The notes under the pieces are model-generated. The model saw nothing but the letters and a program-made list of their open reading frames with translations. It searched no databases and was not told the origin of the DNA. A stretch of DNA of 64,000 nucleotides from Paenibacillus tepidiphilus (GTDB taxonomy: Bacteria; Bacillota; Bacilli; Paenibacillales; Paenibacillaceae), in assembly GCF_008635795.1 (NCBI RefSeq), contig NZ_VWRQ01000003.1, positions 124,001-188,000 of the forward strand, written 5' to 3'. Position numbers and translations under genes: made by a program. How positions within the stretch are numbered: position 1 is the first letter of the stretch; the number at the start of each line of letters is the position of its first letter. Below, piece after piece: positions 28,121 to 35,990 of this stretch.

Positions 28121-28187
28121 TGACGAATTGATGGAGCAGATAGAATTCGCAGCCGTCAGGCGCATGTCTGCTGAACAAGCTCGCTTT

Positions 28188-28319
28188 AAGTGGATTTCCG
28201 CAAACTAAAATAGCCAAAATCAATTGGAGAAGTGATTTAAGTGGATAACAGCACACTAATTCGGACGATAGTAAGGCAGAACGTTCAAAACCTGGAATTT
28301 AGTTTGCTCATTTCCACTT
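28188..28319. repeat. Three copies of an AAGTGG...GCAAACTAA intergenic motif
   Basis: A 21 base motif (AAGTGGAWWTNNGCAAACTAA type) is present at 28188-28208 (+), 28239-28259 (+) and 28299-28319 (-); a weaker relative is near 28350-28370. The 370 base interval between the Btr gene and the transporter holds no gene. Confidence 0.65.
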
Positions 28320-28406
28320 ATATTCTGCAAATCCACCAAATCGCTGAAATTAGTTGGCGATTATCCAATTAGTCTAGGCAGAGATATGGAACACTTGATA
28401 CAACAA

Positions 28407-28445
28407 GAGGTCCCAGGCAGCGTTTAATAGCTCTGCCGGGACCTC
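28407..28445 (-). terminator. Hairpin after the MMPL transporter
   Basis: Minus strand arms GAGGTCCCGGCAG and CTGCCTGGGACCTC with one bulge and a ~10 base loop, followed by TTGTTGT. A strong stem with a weak T-tract. Confidence 0.55.
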
Positions 28446-28500
28446 TCGAATTATCGTACAAATGGAAATATGAATTCGGACTTATCTATTTCGTCTTCGG

Positions 28501-31050
28501 TTACTTCTTAGCGCCTTCATTAGCATTGAGCTTGGCGATCAGCTTGTCGCCTTCTACATCCAGGTTCGGAAGCAGACGGTCAAGCCATTTCGGCAGCCAC
28601 CAGGCTTTGTCCTTGAAGACCGCCATAACAGCCGGAACGAGCGTCATGCGGATCACGAAGGCATCAATGAGAATACCGAAGGCAAGGGCGAAGCCGATCT
28701 GCTTGATCATGGCATCCGGCGCAAAGATAAAGCCGGCAAAGACGGATACCATGATAACCGCCGCCGCCAGAACGACGCGGCTGGCCAGCTCATAGCCGTG
28801 GACGACGCTCTCCGTTCCGCGGTGTCCATGAACATAAGACTCACGCATCGAGCTGACCAGGAAGACCTGATAATCCATCGCCAGCCCGTACAGGATGCCG
28901 GTAACCAGAATCGGCATGAAGCTGAGCAGCGGGCCGCCGGTGTCGAATCCGAACAGCGAATGCAGCCATCCCCACTGGTACACGGCGGTAGTTACGCCAA
29001 AGGTGGCCAATATACTGAGGACAAACCCGATGGTCGCCTTAATCGGCACGATAACCGAACGGAATACCAGCAGCAGAATGATCAGGGAGAGAATGACGAT
29101 GATACCGACATAAATCGGCAGGGCATCGGCAAGCTTGGAAGACATATCAATATTGATTGCGGTAAAACCGGTCACGCCGATGGAGACGCCCGCGGCTTGT
29201 GCCAGATCGTAATCCGGGGAACGGAGGTCATGCACCAGGTCCTTCGTTTCTGTATCGGTCGGACCCGTCTTCGGCGTCAGGCTGATAATTGCCATGGTTC
29301 CCGTAGCGTTGATGCCCATCGGAGTAACCATCGCCACATTCTCATGCTGCTGAAGTCCCTGTGCGAGAATACCCAGCGTTTCGGCGGTAACATGACCGGC
29401 GGGGTCGCTTGGCTCGGCAACCAGAACCAGCGGTCCGTTGAAGCCTTCACCGAAGCCTTCGGTAATGGCGTCATAGCTTTGTCTGGCCGTAGTGTCCAGA
29501 TTCGCAGAGGCGCCGGACGGAATACCCAGCTCCATTTCCGTCGCCGGAATGGCTGCCGTCCCCAGCACGATTACTGTGCCGGCAATGATCAGCCAGCGGT
29601 ACTTAACCGTCCCCTTCGCCCAGCGAAGCGAGAATCCGCCATGCGATCCGTTTTTGGAAGAGGCTTTGCTCTTGTCGCGGATTTTCTGCGAGACGATTTT
29701 TTCGCCGATGAAGCCGAGCAGCGCCGGCAGCAGCGTTAGCGCCAGCAGGACATTCACAAATACGCTGGCTGCAGCGACCAGAGCCATGGTTGACAAGAAT
29801 TCGATACCGATGATCAGCAAACCGCACAAGGCGATAATTACCGTTAGTCCGGCAAAGAAGACGGCGCTGCCGGCTGTTCCGATTGCCCGGCCGGCGGCTT
29901 CGCGTGCGCTTAGCTTCTCATCCAGAATGAGCCGCCGCTGCCGGTTCACAATGAACAGCGCGTAGTCTATGCCGACGGCAAGCCCGATCATAACCGCCAG
30001 AATCGGTGTGATATCGGTCAGGTTAATAAATTTGGAGATGGCGAAAGCTCCGCCGACGCTGATGGCTACGCCCAGAAGCGCGGTAATCAGCGGGAGTCCT
30101 GCAGCAACGACCGAGCCGAGCGTCATGAACAGTACGATAGCGGCGACAACAATGCCCACCACTTCCGTTGAACCGATCGCAATCTGGTTGGACAGCGATT
30201 CGCTCGGAATGGCGTTAATGCCTGTGCCATTCTCTTCGGTGGCGTTAACGGCATCGAGGACAGAATCGAGAACGGATTCAGGAAGAGCAGTTAACTGCTC
30301 GGTGAACTGAAACTGGAACAGCGCGGTTCCGCCGTCTGCGGAGAGCATCACGCCTGTCACCGGCACGCCGTCCGCCATCAGCGGGCCGAACGGAGCCGCC
30401 GCTGCGGCGCCTGCTTGGGCGCTTGCATCAGCACCGGCTGCGGCGCCTGCCTGGGCGCTTGCGTCAGCACCGGCTGCGGCGCCTGCCTGGGCGCTCGCGT
30501 CTGCACCAGCTGCGGCGCCCGCCTGGGCGCTTGCGTCTGCACCGGCTGCAGCAGCGCCTGCCTGGGCGCTTGCGTCAGCACCGGCTGCAGCAGCGCCTGC
30601 CTGGGCGCTTGCGTCAGCACCGGCTGCGGCGCCTGCCTGGGCGCTTGCATCAGCGCCGGCTGCGGCGCCTGCCTGGGCGCTCTCGTCAGCACCTGCTGCA
30701 GCTGCGGCAGCGGCCGCCAGCTCGGCAGGGTTGATGACATTCTCAAGGCTGTATACATCGTTCACAGCCTTCTGCAGTGCAGCAAGGCGCTCCGGCGTAT
30801 CCAGACGTTCACCGTCCGGTGCCGTGAACACCACGCTGGCCTGCCCGCCGGAAGCGGCCGGAAGCTCTGCCGCCAATTGATCCAGCACCTTCTGCGCTTC
30901 GGTGCCTTCAATTTTCATTTCAGAGCTGGAATGGATACCGTTGACGCCAAGCATCGCAATGACAACGCCCAGAACTACGATCCAGCCGAAGAGAAAAGCC
31001 CATGGCTTGTTGTAGGCGCTTTTTCCCAATTTATACAATAATGTTGACAT
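28501..31050 (-). CDS. MMPL/RND-family transporter with Ala-rich tandem repeat (849 aa)
   Basis: Inner-membrane RND-type exporter of the MMPL family (YdfJ-like), with two six-helix halves. TM1 is at residues 17-37. The central half-repeat shows GLAVGIDYALFIVNRQRR with the Asp-Tyr pair of the proton path, and the second half has GLAMDYQVFLVSSMRE. The first extracellular porter loop carries an insertion of eight 12-13 residue units (GADASAQAGAAA) at about residues 120-217, absent from typical members. ATG 31050 follows AAGGGAG. The gene lies 45 bases downstream of a TetR regulator, presumably autoregulated, so it likely exports a lipid, toxic compound or drug sensed by that regulator. Confidence 0.88.
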   Translation of the reverse strand: MSTLLYKLGKSAYNKPWAFLFGWIVVLGVVIAMLGVNGIHSSSEMKIEGTEAQKVLDQLAAELPAASGGQASVVFTAPDGERLDTPERLAALQKAVNDVYSLENVINPAELAAAAAAAAGADESAQAGAAAGADASAQAGAAAGADASAQAGAAAAGADASAQAGAAAAGADASAQAGAAAGADASAQAGAAAGADASAQAGAAAGADASAQAGAAAAAPFGPLMADGVPVTGVMLSADGGTALFQFQFTEQLTALPESVLDSVLDAVNATEENGTGINAIPSESLSNQIAIGSTEVVGIVVAAIVLFMTLGSVVAAGLPLITALLGVAISVGGAFAISKFINLTDITPILAVMIGLAVGIDYALFIVNRQRRLILDEKLSAREAAGRAIGTAGSAVFFAGLTVIIALCGLLIIGIEFLSTMALVAAASVFVNVLLALTLLPALLGFIGEKIVSQKIRDKSKASSKNGSHGGFSLRWAKGTVKYRWLIIAGTVIVLGTAAIPATEMELGIPSGASANLDTTARQSYDAITEGFGEGFNGPLVLVAEPSDPAGHVTAETLGILAQGLQQHENVAMVTPMGINATGTMAIISLTPKTGPTDTETKDLVHDLRSPDYDLAQAAGVSIGVTGFTAINIDMSSKLADALPIYVGIIVILSLIILLLVFRSVIVPIKATIGFVLSILATFGVTTAVYQWGWLHSLFGFDTGGPLLSFMPILVTGILYGLAMDYQVFLVSSMRESYVHGHRGTESVVHGYELASRVVLAAAVIMVSVFAGFIFAPDAMIKQIGFALAFGILIDAFVIRMTLVPAVMAVFKDKAWWLPKWLDRLLPNLDVEGDKLIAKLNANEGAKK
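30402..30693. repeat. 36-39 bp in-frame minisatellite in the MMPL gene
   Basis: Eight units; the DNA copies are nearly identical (repeated GCCTGCCTGGGCGCTTGCGT phrases). Two units are three bases longer (an extra Ala), so the frame is always kept. Encodes the GADASAQAGAAA repeat of the first extracellular loop. Confidence 0.9.
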
Positions 31051-31095
31051 AAGTCGGTTCTCTCTCCCTTTTCTATATGAAGATTACAAATAGGC

Positions 31096-31716
31096 TCAGA
31101 AGCCGTTACGCAAGTAATTGAACGTAAAATCCACATATTGATCAAACGTGACGGCCCGGGAATCTCCATTCTCCGTCTCCCCCGGAAGCAGCACATTCAG
31201 GCTGCCGTCGAGGATGGGCACAAACGCTCCATATGCTGCGCCCGCCAGAAGATGAGTATAGCCTTCCGGGTAACGCCCGCCCGAGAATTCCTCCAGCACT
31301 GCCTGCGCCGAATCCTGCAGACCGCGAAACACGCTGAGGATATACGGTTCAAGTTCAGGGTGGCTCTTGGACAAAGAGACGAGCCGGCGGACTTTATGCA
31401 GAATCTCGGCAGCAAGCTGCATCTGGAGCAGGTGGTACAAAATATCAAGCGGCGAAGTATCCTCCGGCAAACCTGCAACCAAATCGTCATATTCCTGCCG
31501 GTCGCTTTCCGCAGTAACTGCCGCTGTAACCACCGCCTCTTCCTTACAGGAAAAGTAATTGGCAAACGTCCGCTTCGAATATCCCGCCCGCTGCACGATA
31601 TCGTCGACAACGAAGCCGTCCATTCCGTGCTCCAGCGCCAGCTCAAAGGCCGCCTCGGCCAAAGCATGGGCAGTAGCTATTCTTTTCTTGTCACGCAAGC
31701 CTAGCTTATCGTACAA
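31096..31716 (-). CDS. TetR-family transcriptional regulator (206 aa)
   Basis: N-terminal TetR helix-turn-helix at residues ~10-58 (AEAAFELALEHGMDGFVVDD, IVQRAGYSKRTFANYFSCKE), then an all-helical ligand domain. TTG start at 31716 with a perfect AGGAGG ten bases upstream. It is the first gene of a two-gene operon with the MMPL exporter. A 32 bp perfect-centre dyad at 31804-31835 upstream is the likely operator for autorepression. The inducer is unknown. Confidence 0.9.
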   Translation of the reverse strand: MYDKLGLRDKKRIATAHALAEAAFELALEHGMDGFVVDDIVQRAGYSKRTFANYFSCKEEAVVTAAVTAESDRQEYDDLVAGLPEDTSPLDILYHLLQMQLAAEILHKVRRLVSLSKSHPELEPYILSVFRGLQDSAQAVLEEFSGGRYPEGYTHLLAGAAYGAFVPILDGSLNVLLPGETENGDSRAVTFDQYVDFTFNYLRNGF

Positions 31717-31803
31717 GCCGGGTTCTCCTCCTTTCTTTCACCTGATAACAAGCTTCACCATCAATGATCAAAAACCATCAGGCATTAGCCCACGCTGATA
31801 TTA

Positions 31804-31835
31804 TTGCCCAAAATGCAAATTTGCGCAATGGGCAA
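31804..31835. promoter_or_regulatory. 32 bp dyad, candidate TetR operator
   Basis: Outer arms TTGCCCA (31804-31810) and TGGGCAA (31829-31835) and an inner palindrome GCAAATTTGC (31815-31824) share the same centre at 31819.5. It lies about 90 bases before the tetR start, over a TAATAT-like -10 region. Confidence 0.6.
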
Positions 31836-31939
31836 AATTTAGTTTAACGCTTACATCTATATCTTGCCGTTACCTCTCCCTGTCTACCGGCATTAACATT
31901 TATTTGTGTCGCACAAAAACAAGGCTCTTCTCTAAAAGA

Positions 31940-31968
31940 TTGTTGCTAAAATAGGCTTCTGTTATACT
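31940..31968 (+). promoter_or_regulatory. Sigma-A promoter of the DUF5680 gene
   Basis: TTGTTG (31940-31945), 17 base spacer, TATACT (31963-31968); 76 bases before the start codon. Confidence 0.55.
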
Positions 31969-32043
31969 GGAACAGGAATATTTGTTTGCATGAATGGAAC
32001 AGTTTTATAGTCCGGAAGAGCATTCGTAATGGGGGGTTTTGAT

Positions 32044-32520
32044 ATGTCTATTAACCACGAGCATCTTATCAACTTCCTTGTGGATGCCAAAAGAAGCACT
32101 TACGCATCCCAGGGTGATGATGCATCGGTTCAACCTTTACTAAACGGTTCAAAACAACTGGAATACTGCAGTGGTGATTATTTTTATCGGGATATTTACT
32201 TTGGGTCGGCATTCTTTATTGGACAAGAAACGGTTGAATTGGGGAATCGTCCGGTTTGGTCAATGGTCTATTCAGGCGGTGTCATTATCCCGGAGGCAAA
32301 TTGGGATATCCTTGGCCCGATTTATGGTTTCCTTCGACAAGCGTTAAGGTTGGTGGATACAACGTCCATATATCGTGGTCCAAAGCATTTTGAAACGGGG
32401 AATTACATTTTCAACAATGAGTACGGAGGTACGCTTGACTGCTTTTACGGGAAGGAAATCATTCTTAGAGACGGTCACAAGGTATATGAATTGCATTACA
32501 ACGGCGGGATAATTCGATAA
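32044..32520 (+). CDS. DUF5680 family protein (158 aa)
   Basis: Small cytosolic protein with the family's repeated landmarks: HLINFLVDAKRSTYAS, SKQLEYCSGDYFYRDIYFG, FIGQETVELGNRPVWSM, LVDTTSIYRGPKHFE and KVYELHYNGGIIR at the end. Function of the family is unknown. ATG 32044 is preceded by GGGGGG seven bases upstream; the in-frame ATG at 32029 is part of that RBS region. The coding sequence is visibly AT-richer than its neighbours, which suggests transfer. It stands alone between the TetR promoter region and repeat element A. Confidence 0.8.
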   Translation: MSINHEHLINFLVDAKRSTYASQGDDASVQPLLNGSKQLEYCSGDYFYRDIYFGSAFFIGQETVELGNRPVWSMVYSGGVIIPEANWDILGPIYGFLRQALRLVDTTSIYRGPKHFETGNYIFNNEYGGTLDCFYGKEIILRDGHKVYELHYNGGIIR

Positions 32521-32823
32521 CCACCCCTATTAACAATAGTATTGATGAAAAAGAGCCAACAACAAAAAAGAAACCACCCCTTGGTGTAATGGAGGGTTAA
32601 CCCGCTACCAACCAATAGGATATAGTTTCTTTTACACATTCATTAGTGACTTGCTAATGACGGAGGCTCAAATTCACCTTCTAAAAGCGCTGCACTTGAT
32701 CAAGTCAAATTCCAGGGTTAAGTGCTTCAAGTGGGTGCTTAAATGGGCGCTTAATCCAATTTCAGCAATGTTAAGCCAGCTTCCATGTTCGGGGGTGTAA
32801 ATCTCCTGCCGCTTCGCAAAGGT

Positions 32824-33145
32824 AGCGATTTTCCACTACCCCTGCAAAAGAGCAACATGAAAACTTTAAGGTACTGTCTGGCTTTTCGTTAGGTGAGCTT
32901 GGTTTGTGCATTGTGGTCGATTTTTCGCCTACGTTTGCCCTGTTTACCTTCACGGTAGCCCAATGTGGTCGATTTTTCGACTACAATCGGCCCGTTTACC
33001 CTTGCGACAGCGCATTGTGGTCGGTTTTTCGACTACAATCGGCCCGTTCACCCTCGCGACAGCCCATTGTGGTCGATTTTTCGACTACAATAGGATTGAT
33101 CAGCCGGACTGTGCTGGTTGTCGGCCTGCTCACGGGAAAGGGATG
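32824..33145 (+). repeat. Dispersed element A, copy 1: four hairpins at 52 bp period
   Basis: A ~322 bp element with a near-identical inverted copy at 51921-52243. It contains hairpins TTGTGGTCGA-TTTT-TCGACTACAA at 33067-33090, the same type at 33015-33038 and 32964-32985, and a degenerate one at 32911-32933. The spacing is exactly 52 bp each time. The left flank starts AGCGATTTTCCACTA and the right flank ends CACGGGAAAGGGATG. Short frames across it are repeat-driven. The rest of 32521-33185 shows no gene. Confidence 0.85.
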
Positions 33146-33185
33146 TAGGTGTATACCCATCCTGAAATTTGGCTTGGTCAAGGTA

Positions 33186-33401
33186 CTAGGATAGACATAG
33201 CTTCGTCTTGAACACGATAACGGCTCTGCCCGAAATCCGTACCCGTACCGGCTCGCCGTCACGAATATCGACAGTAACGCCGACCCGGCCGCTGCGTCCG
33301 ATTGCCGTCCCCTGTTCCCCTTGAAAAGAAAATAGGGAACCGTCATGCGTCGCCAATCCGTGCTCCACCAGATATGCGCCCAAGGGAAGGCCTTGTGTCA
33401 T
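33186..33401 (-). pseudogene. C-terminal remnant of a PhzF-family isomerase/epimerase
   Basis: The 71 codon frame reads GLPLGAYLVEHGL, FSFQGEQGTAIGRSGRVGV and VRVRISGRAVIVF, the C-terminal portion of PhzF-like proteins (normally ~260-300 aa, with a DPVTGSA motif before GxLGAYL). In-frame translation upstream reaches a stop near 33441 without the N-terminal domain or catalytic Glu, and the clpP gene follows at once. The frame is therefore a decayed fragment, most likely left by a deletion. Confidence 0.65.
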
Positions 33402-33485
33402 CCCACAGTGAAGTGATCTTCTTCCCTGAGAGCGGTATGGTCATCAGCAAAGGACGGTGGTCCATCAGTTACACAGCATGTTCTT

Positions 33486-34067
33486 TTATAGCTGCGTGAC
33501 GATCTTATCGATAATCCCGTACTCCAGCGCCTCCTCGGCAGACATGAAGTAGTCACGGTCCATGTCCCGCGCAATCTTCTCGGGCGGTTGGCCGGTGCGT
33601 TCCGCAGAGATCTGCACGATTTTCTCCCGCAGCTTGAGAATCCGTTTCGCGCTGATGGCAATGTCGCTGGCCTGCCCCTGGGCACCGCCATGCGGCTGAT
33701 GGATCATGATCTCGCTGTTCGGGAGCGCATATCTTTTGCCGGTAGCCCCGGCAAGCAGCAGCAGCGACGCGAAGGAAGCGGCCATGCCTGTGCAGATCGT
33801 ATTGACCTGCGGCTTAATCACCTGCATCGTATCATAGATGCCGAAGCCTGCCGTTGTAACACCCCCGGGACTGTTGATGAACATCTGGATGTCCTTGTCA
33901 GGGTCCTCGGCGGCCAGATACAGCAATTGCGCGATGACGCTGTTGGCCAGCTGGTCCTCAATCGCCGCCCCCACAAATACAATACGGTCCTTCAGCAGCC
34001 GGGAGTAAATATCGTAGGACCGCTCGCCTCTGTCCGTCTGGTCAACTACATATGGAATCACATTCAT
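33486..34067 (-). CDS. clpP: ATP-dependent Clp protease proteolytic subunit paralogue (193 aa)
   Basis: Serine peptidase subunit of a Clp complex, forming tetradecameric barrels with a Clp ATPase. Triad residues are Ser in [10 protein letters not shown], His in [11 protein letters not shown] and Asp in ARDMDRDYF. The usual GMAASMGAFLL core is altered to [12 protein letters not shown], unlike the main housekeeping ClpP, so this looks like a second paralogue. ATG 34067 has GGAGG eight bases upstream; the longer frame from 34100 lacks support. Divergent from an ECF sigma gene; no Clp ATPase is next to it. Confidence 0.88.
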   Translation of the reverse strand: MNVIPYVVDQTDRGERSYDIYSRLLKDRIVFVGAAIEDQLANSVIAQLLYLAAEDPDKDIQMFINSPGGVTTAGFGIYDTMQVIKPQVNTICTGMAASFASLLLLAGATGKRYALPNSEIMIHQPHGGAQGQASDIAISAKRILKLREKIVQISAERTGQPPEKIARDMDRDYFMSAEEALEYGIIDKIVTQL

Positions 34068-34172
34068 TGTCCTTACCTCCTGTGTCATTGATTGTTGCAC
34101 TTGGTAAACGCATCGCCGGCGGAAAAGGATACGGCTTTAGTCTGCAGAAATACTTGCGGGGAGAAGCGTATC

Positions 34173-34201
34173 TTTTGCTGCAGCGTGTTCGTTTGTATAA
34201 T
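34173..34201 (+). promoter_or_regulatory. Candidate promoter of the ECF sigma gene
   Basis: TTTTGC, 17 base spacer, TATAAT (34196-34201). A start near 34207 would leave ATG 34218 without a ribosome binding site, favouring the GTG at 34242. Confidence 0.35.
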
Positions 34202-34241
34202 AAAAGGAACATTCTGCATGACCGAAAGGAGATGCGCCAAC

Positions 34242-34988
34242 GTGGAGCACGCCAACCGCCAGACCCCCGTACTGCAAAGCGATGAGCCCCGCCTGCGGCT
34301 GCTCACAGCCGCCCTGAACCGCTACTGCCTGTCGCTCACCCGCTCGAACCAGGATGCCGAGGATTTGGCCCAGGATACCTGGGTGAAGGCGCTCGGATAT
34401 GAGAAATTCAGCGTAAACCCCAATCCGGAGGCTCTGCTGCTGCGGATCGCCAGGAATACATGGATTGATCTGGCCCGCCGGAGAACCTCACTGCGCCGGG
34501 TGCTGGAGCGCAGCGGACCGCCACTGCAGGAGCAGCGGGAGCTCCGGCTGACCGAGAGCGAGATGGCCTTCCAGCTGCTGCTGGAGCATCTCACGCCGCT
34601 GCAGCGGACCGTCTTCCTGCTGCGCGACGTGCTCGGCTATTCGGCAGCCGAGGCTGCCGGGCGGCTGAACACCAGTGAAGGCGCAGTCAAAGCCGCACTG
34701 CACCGGGCCCGGCAGACGCTGAAGGAGGTCCGGGAGGAGCCGGCGGCGGCAGAGGGTCCGGCGGCGCCGCAGCAAGCAGACCTGCGGGAGCTGCTGGCCG
34801 CGCTGGCCAAAGCCTATGAAGCAGGTCAGGTGCCTGTCATGCTGGAGCTGCTGCGCCAGGAAGAAGCGGCAGGCGTGACCATGGCCATAGCGACCGGAAC
34901 TGTACAGGGAGTGCATACCGGCACCGTCGCCAGCGCCCCTTCCGCCGGAAGAACCGGCGCACACCTGGAACTGCGGATGGCGGCATAA
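34242..34988 (+). CDS. ECF-type RNA polymerase sigma factor with C-terminal extension (248 aa)
   Basis: Sigma2 region at residues ~20-85 (RYCLSLTRSNQDAEDLAQDT, then WVKALGYEKF) and sigma4 region ~120-170 (LTPLQRTVFLLRDVLGYSAA, EAAGRLNTSEGAVKAALHRA). A ~75 residue Ala/Glu-rich tail follows, including LRELLAALAKAYEAGQVPVM; extended ECF groups carry regulatory tails at this place. The GTG start is chosen for AAAGGAG ten bases upstream; ATG 34218 (with AAGGA) is the alternative. No anti-sigma factor is encoded beside it, which fits control through the tail. Divergent from clpP and ~110 bases before an SDR gene. Confidence 0.82.
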   Translation: MEHANRQTPVLQSDEPRLRLLTAALNRYCLSLTRSNQDAEDLAQDTWVKALGYEKFSVNPNPEALLLRIARNTWIDLARRRTSLRRVLERSGPPLQEQRELRLTESEMAFQLLLEHLTPLQRTVFLLRDVLGYSAAEAAGRLNTSEGAVKAALHRARQTLKEVREEPAAAEGPAAPQQADLRELLAALAKAYEAGQVPVMLELLRQEEAAGVTMAIATGTVQGVHTGTVASAPSAGRTGAHLELRMAA

Positions 34989-35099
34989 TGCCGCTAAGTA
35001 TAAACGTAATACCGGGTTGCCGGTCTGCTCGGGTACAAACTGTGCAGAGAACAACGATAGCGGGTTAACCACCAATTTAATTTCACAGGAGGGTGAACA

Positions 35100-35990
35100 A
35101 TGAGAAGGATTCTGGTACTGGGGGGAACGCGCTTCTTCGGCAAACGCCTGGTGGAGCGGCTGCTTCAGGATAAGGATACGGAAGTAACGATTCTGACCAG
35201 AGGAAGAGCGGAGGATGATTTAGGAGATCGAGTGGAGCGGCTCACCGCCGACCGGGGCGACGAAGCCGCGCTTGCAGCCGCGGTACATGGCAAGCACTTT
35301 GATGTGGTGTATGACAACATCTGTTACTCCCCCGATGAGGCGCTGGCCGCAGTGCGGGTATTTGCCGGCTCTGCCGGGCGCTATATTCTGACCTCCAGCA
35401 TGTCGGTATATGACACCAGCCCGGAGGCACTCACGGAAGCGGCCTTCAATCCGCTTCAGCTTCCCCCGCAGCCGGGTGGCAGGGAGCAGTTCACCTACCA
35501 GGAGGGCAAACGCCTGGCCGAAGCCGTCCTGCTGCAGCAAACGGAGTTCCCGGCGGCCGCCGTCCGGTTCCCCATTGTGCTCGGCACGGACGATTACACG
35601 CGGCGGCTGCATTTTCACATCGAGCATATTCTGAAGGGCCAGCCGCTCGGCATCCCCAATCCGCAGGCGCAGATGTCGATGATCCGCTCCGATGAAGCAG
35701 CCGATTTCCTGTACTGGCTCGGCTTCTCCGGGCTGACGGGACCTATCAACGCCTGCTCGGACGGAACGCTCACCATCGGCGGCATCATCTCCATGATAGA
35801 GGAAGTAACCGGTACGCAGGCGAGTATCCAACCGCAGACGGCCGATGAGGATATGTCGCCGTTCGGCATCCGGGAATCCTGGTACATGGATACGGAAAAA
35901 GCCCGCAAGGCGGGCTACTCTTTCCTGCAGCTGGCGGAATGGTTCCCGCAGCTGGTCGATGAACTTGCCGCCTCACTCCGCCATCGCTAA
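35100..35990 (+). CDS. NAD-dependent epimerase/dehydratase (extended SDR, 296 aa)
   Basis: Rossmann motif [14 protein letters not shown] (G-G-T-x-F-F-G) at residues 4-17, then [10 protein letters not shown]. The active-site region has SSMSVYD and, later, YQEGKRLAE (Y-x3-K). The [15 protein letters not shown] stretch and C-terminal substrate half follow. Atypical extended SDR, like plant CSP41-related proteins; sugar-nucleotide activity is possible but the substrate is unknown. ATG with AGGAGG seven bases upstream. Its 3' end overlaps the convergent chemoreceptor gene by 18 bases. Confidence 0.85.
   Translation: MRRILVLGGTRFFGKRLVERLLQDKDTEVTILTRGRAEDDLGDRVERLTADRGDEAALAAAVHGKHFDVVYDNICYSPDEALAAVRVFAGSAGRYILTSSMSVYDTSPEALTEAAFNPLQLPPQPGGREQFTYQEGKRLAEAVLLQQTEFPAAAVRFPIVLGTDDYTRRLHFHIEHILKGQPLGIPNPQAQMSMIRSDEAADFLYWLGFSGLTGPINACSDGTLTIGGIISMIEEVTGTQASIQPQTADEDMSPFGIRESWYMDTEKARKAGYSFLQLAEWFPQLVDELAASLRHR

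Noticed and set aside
32906-33148. Small plus-strand frame across repeat element A (repeated CGRFF... phrases), with a similar frame in copy 2
   Set aside because: Protein similarity between copies follows from the 52 bp repeat; there is no credible ribosome binding site, and the hairpin symmetry explains the conservation better.
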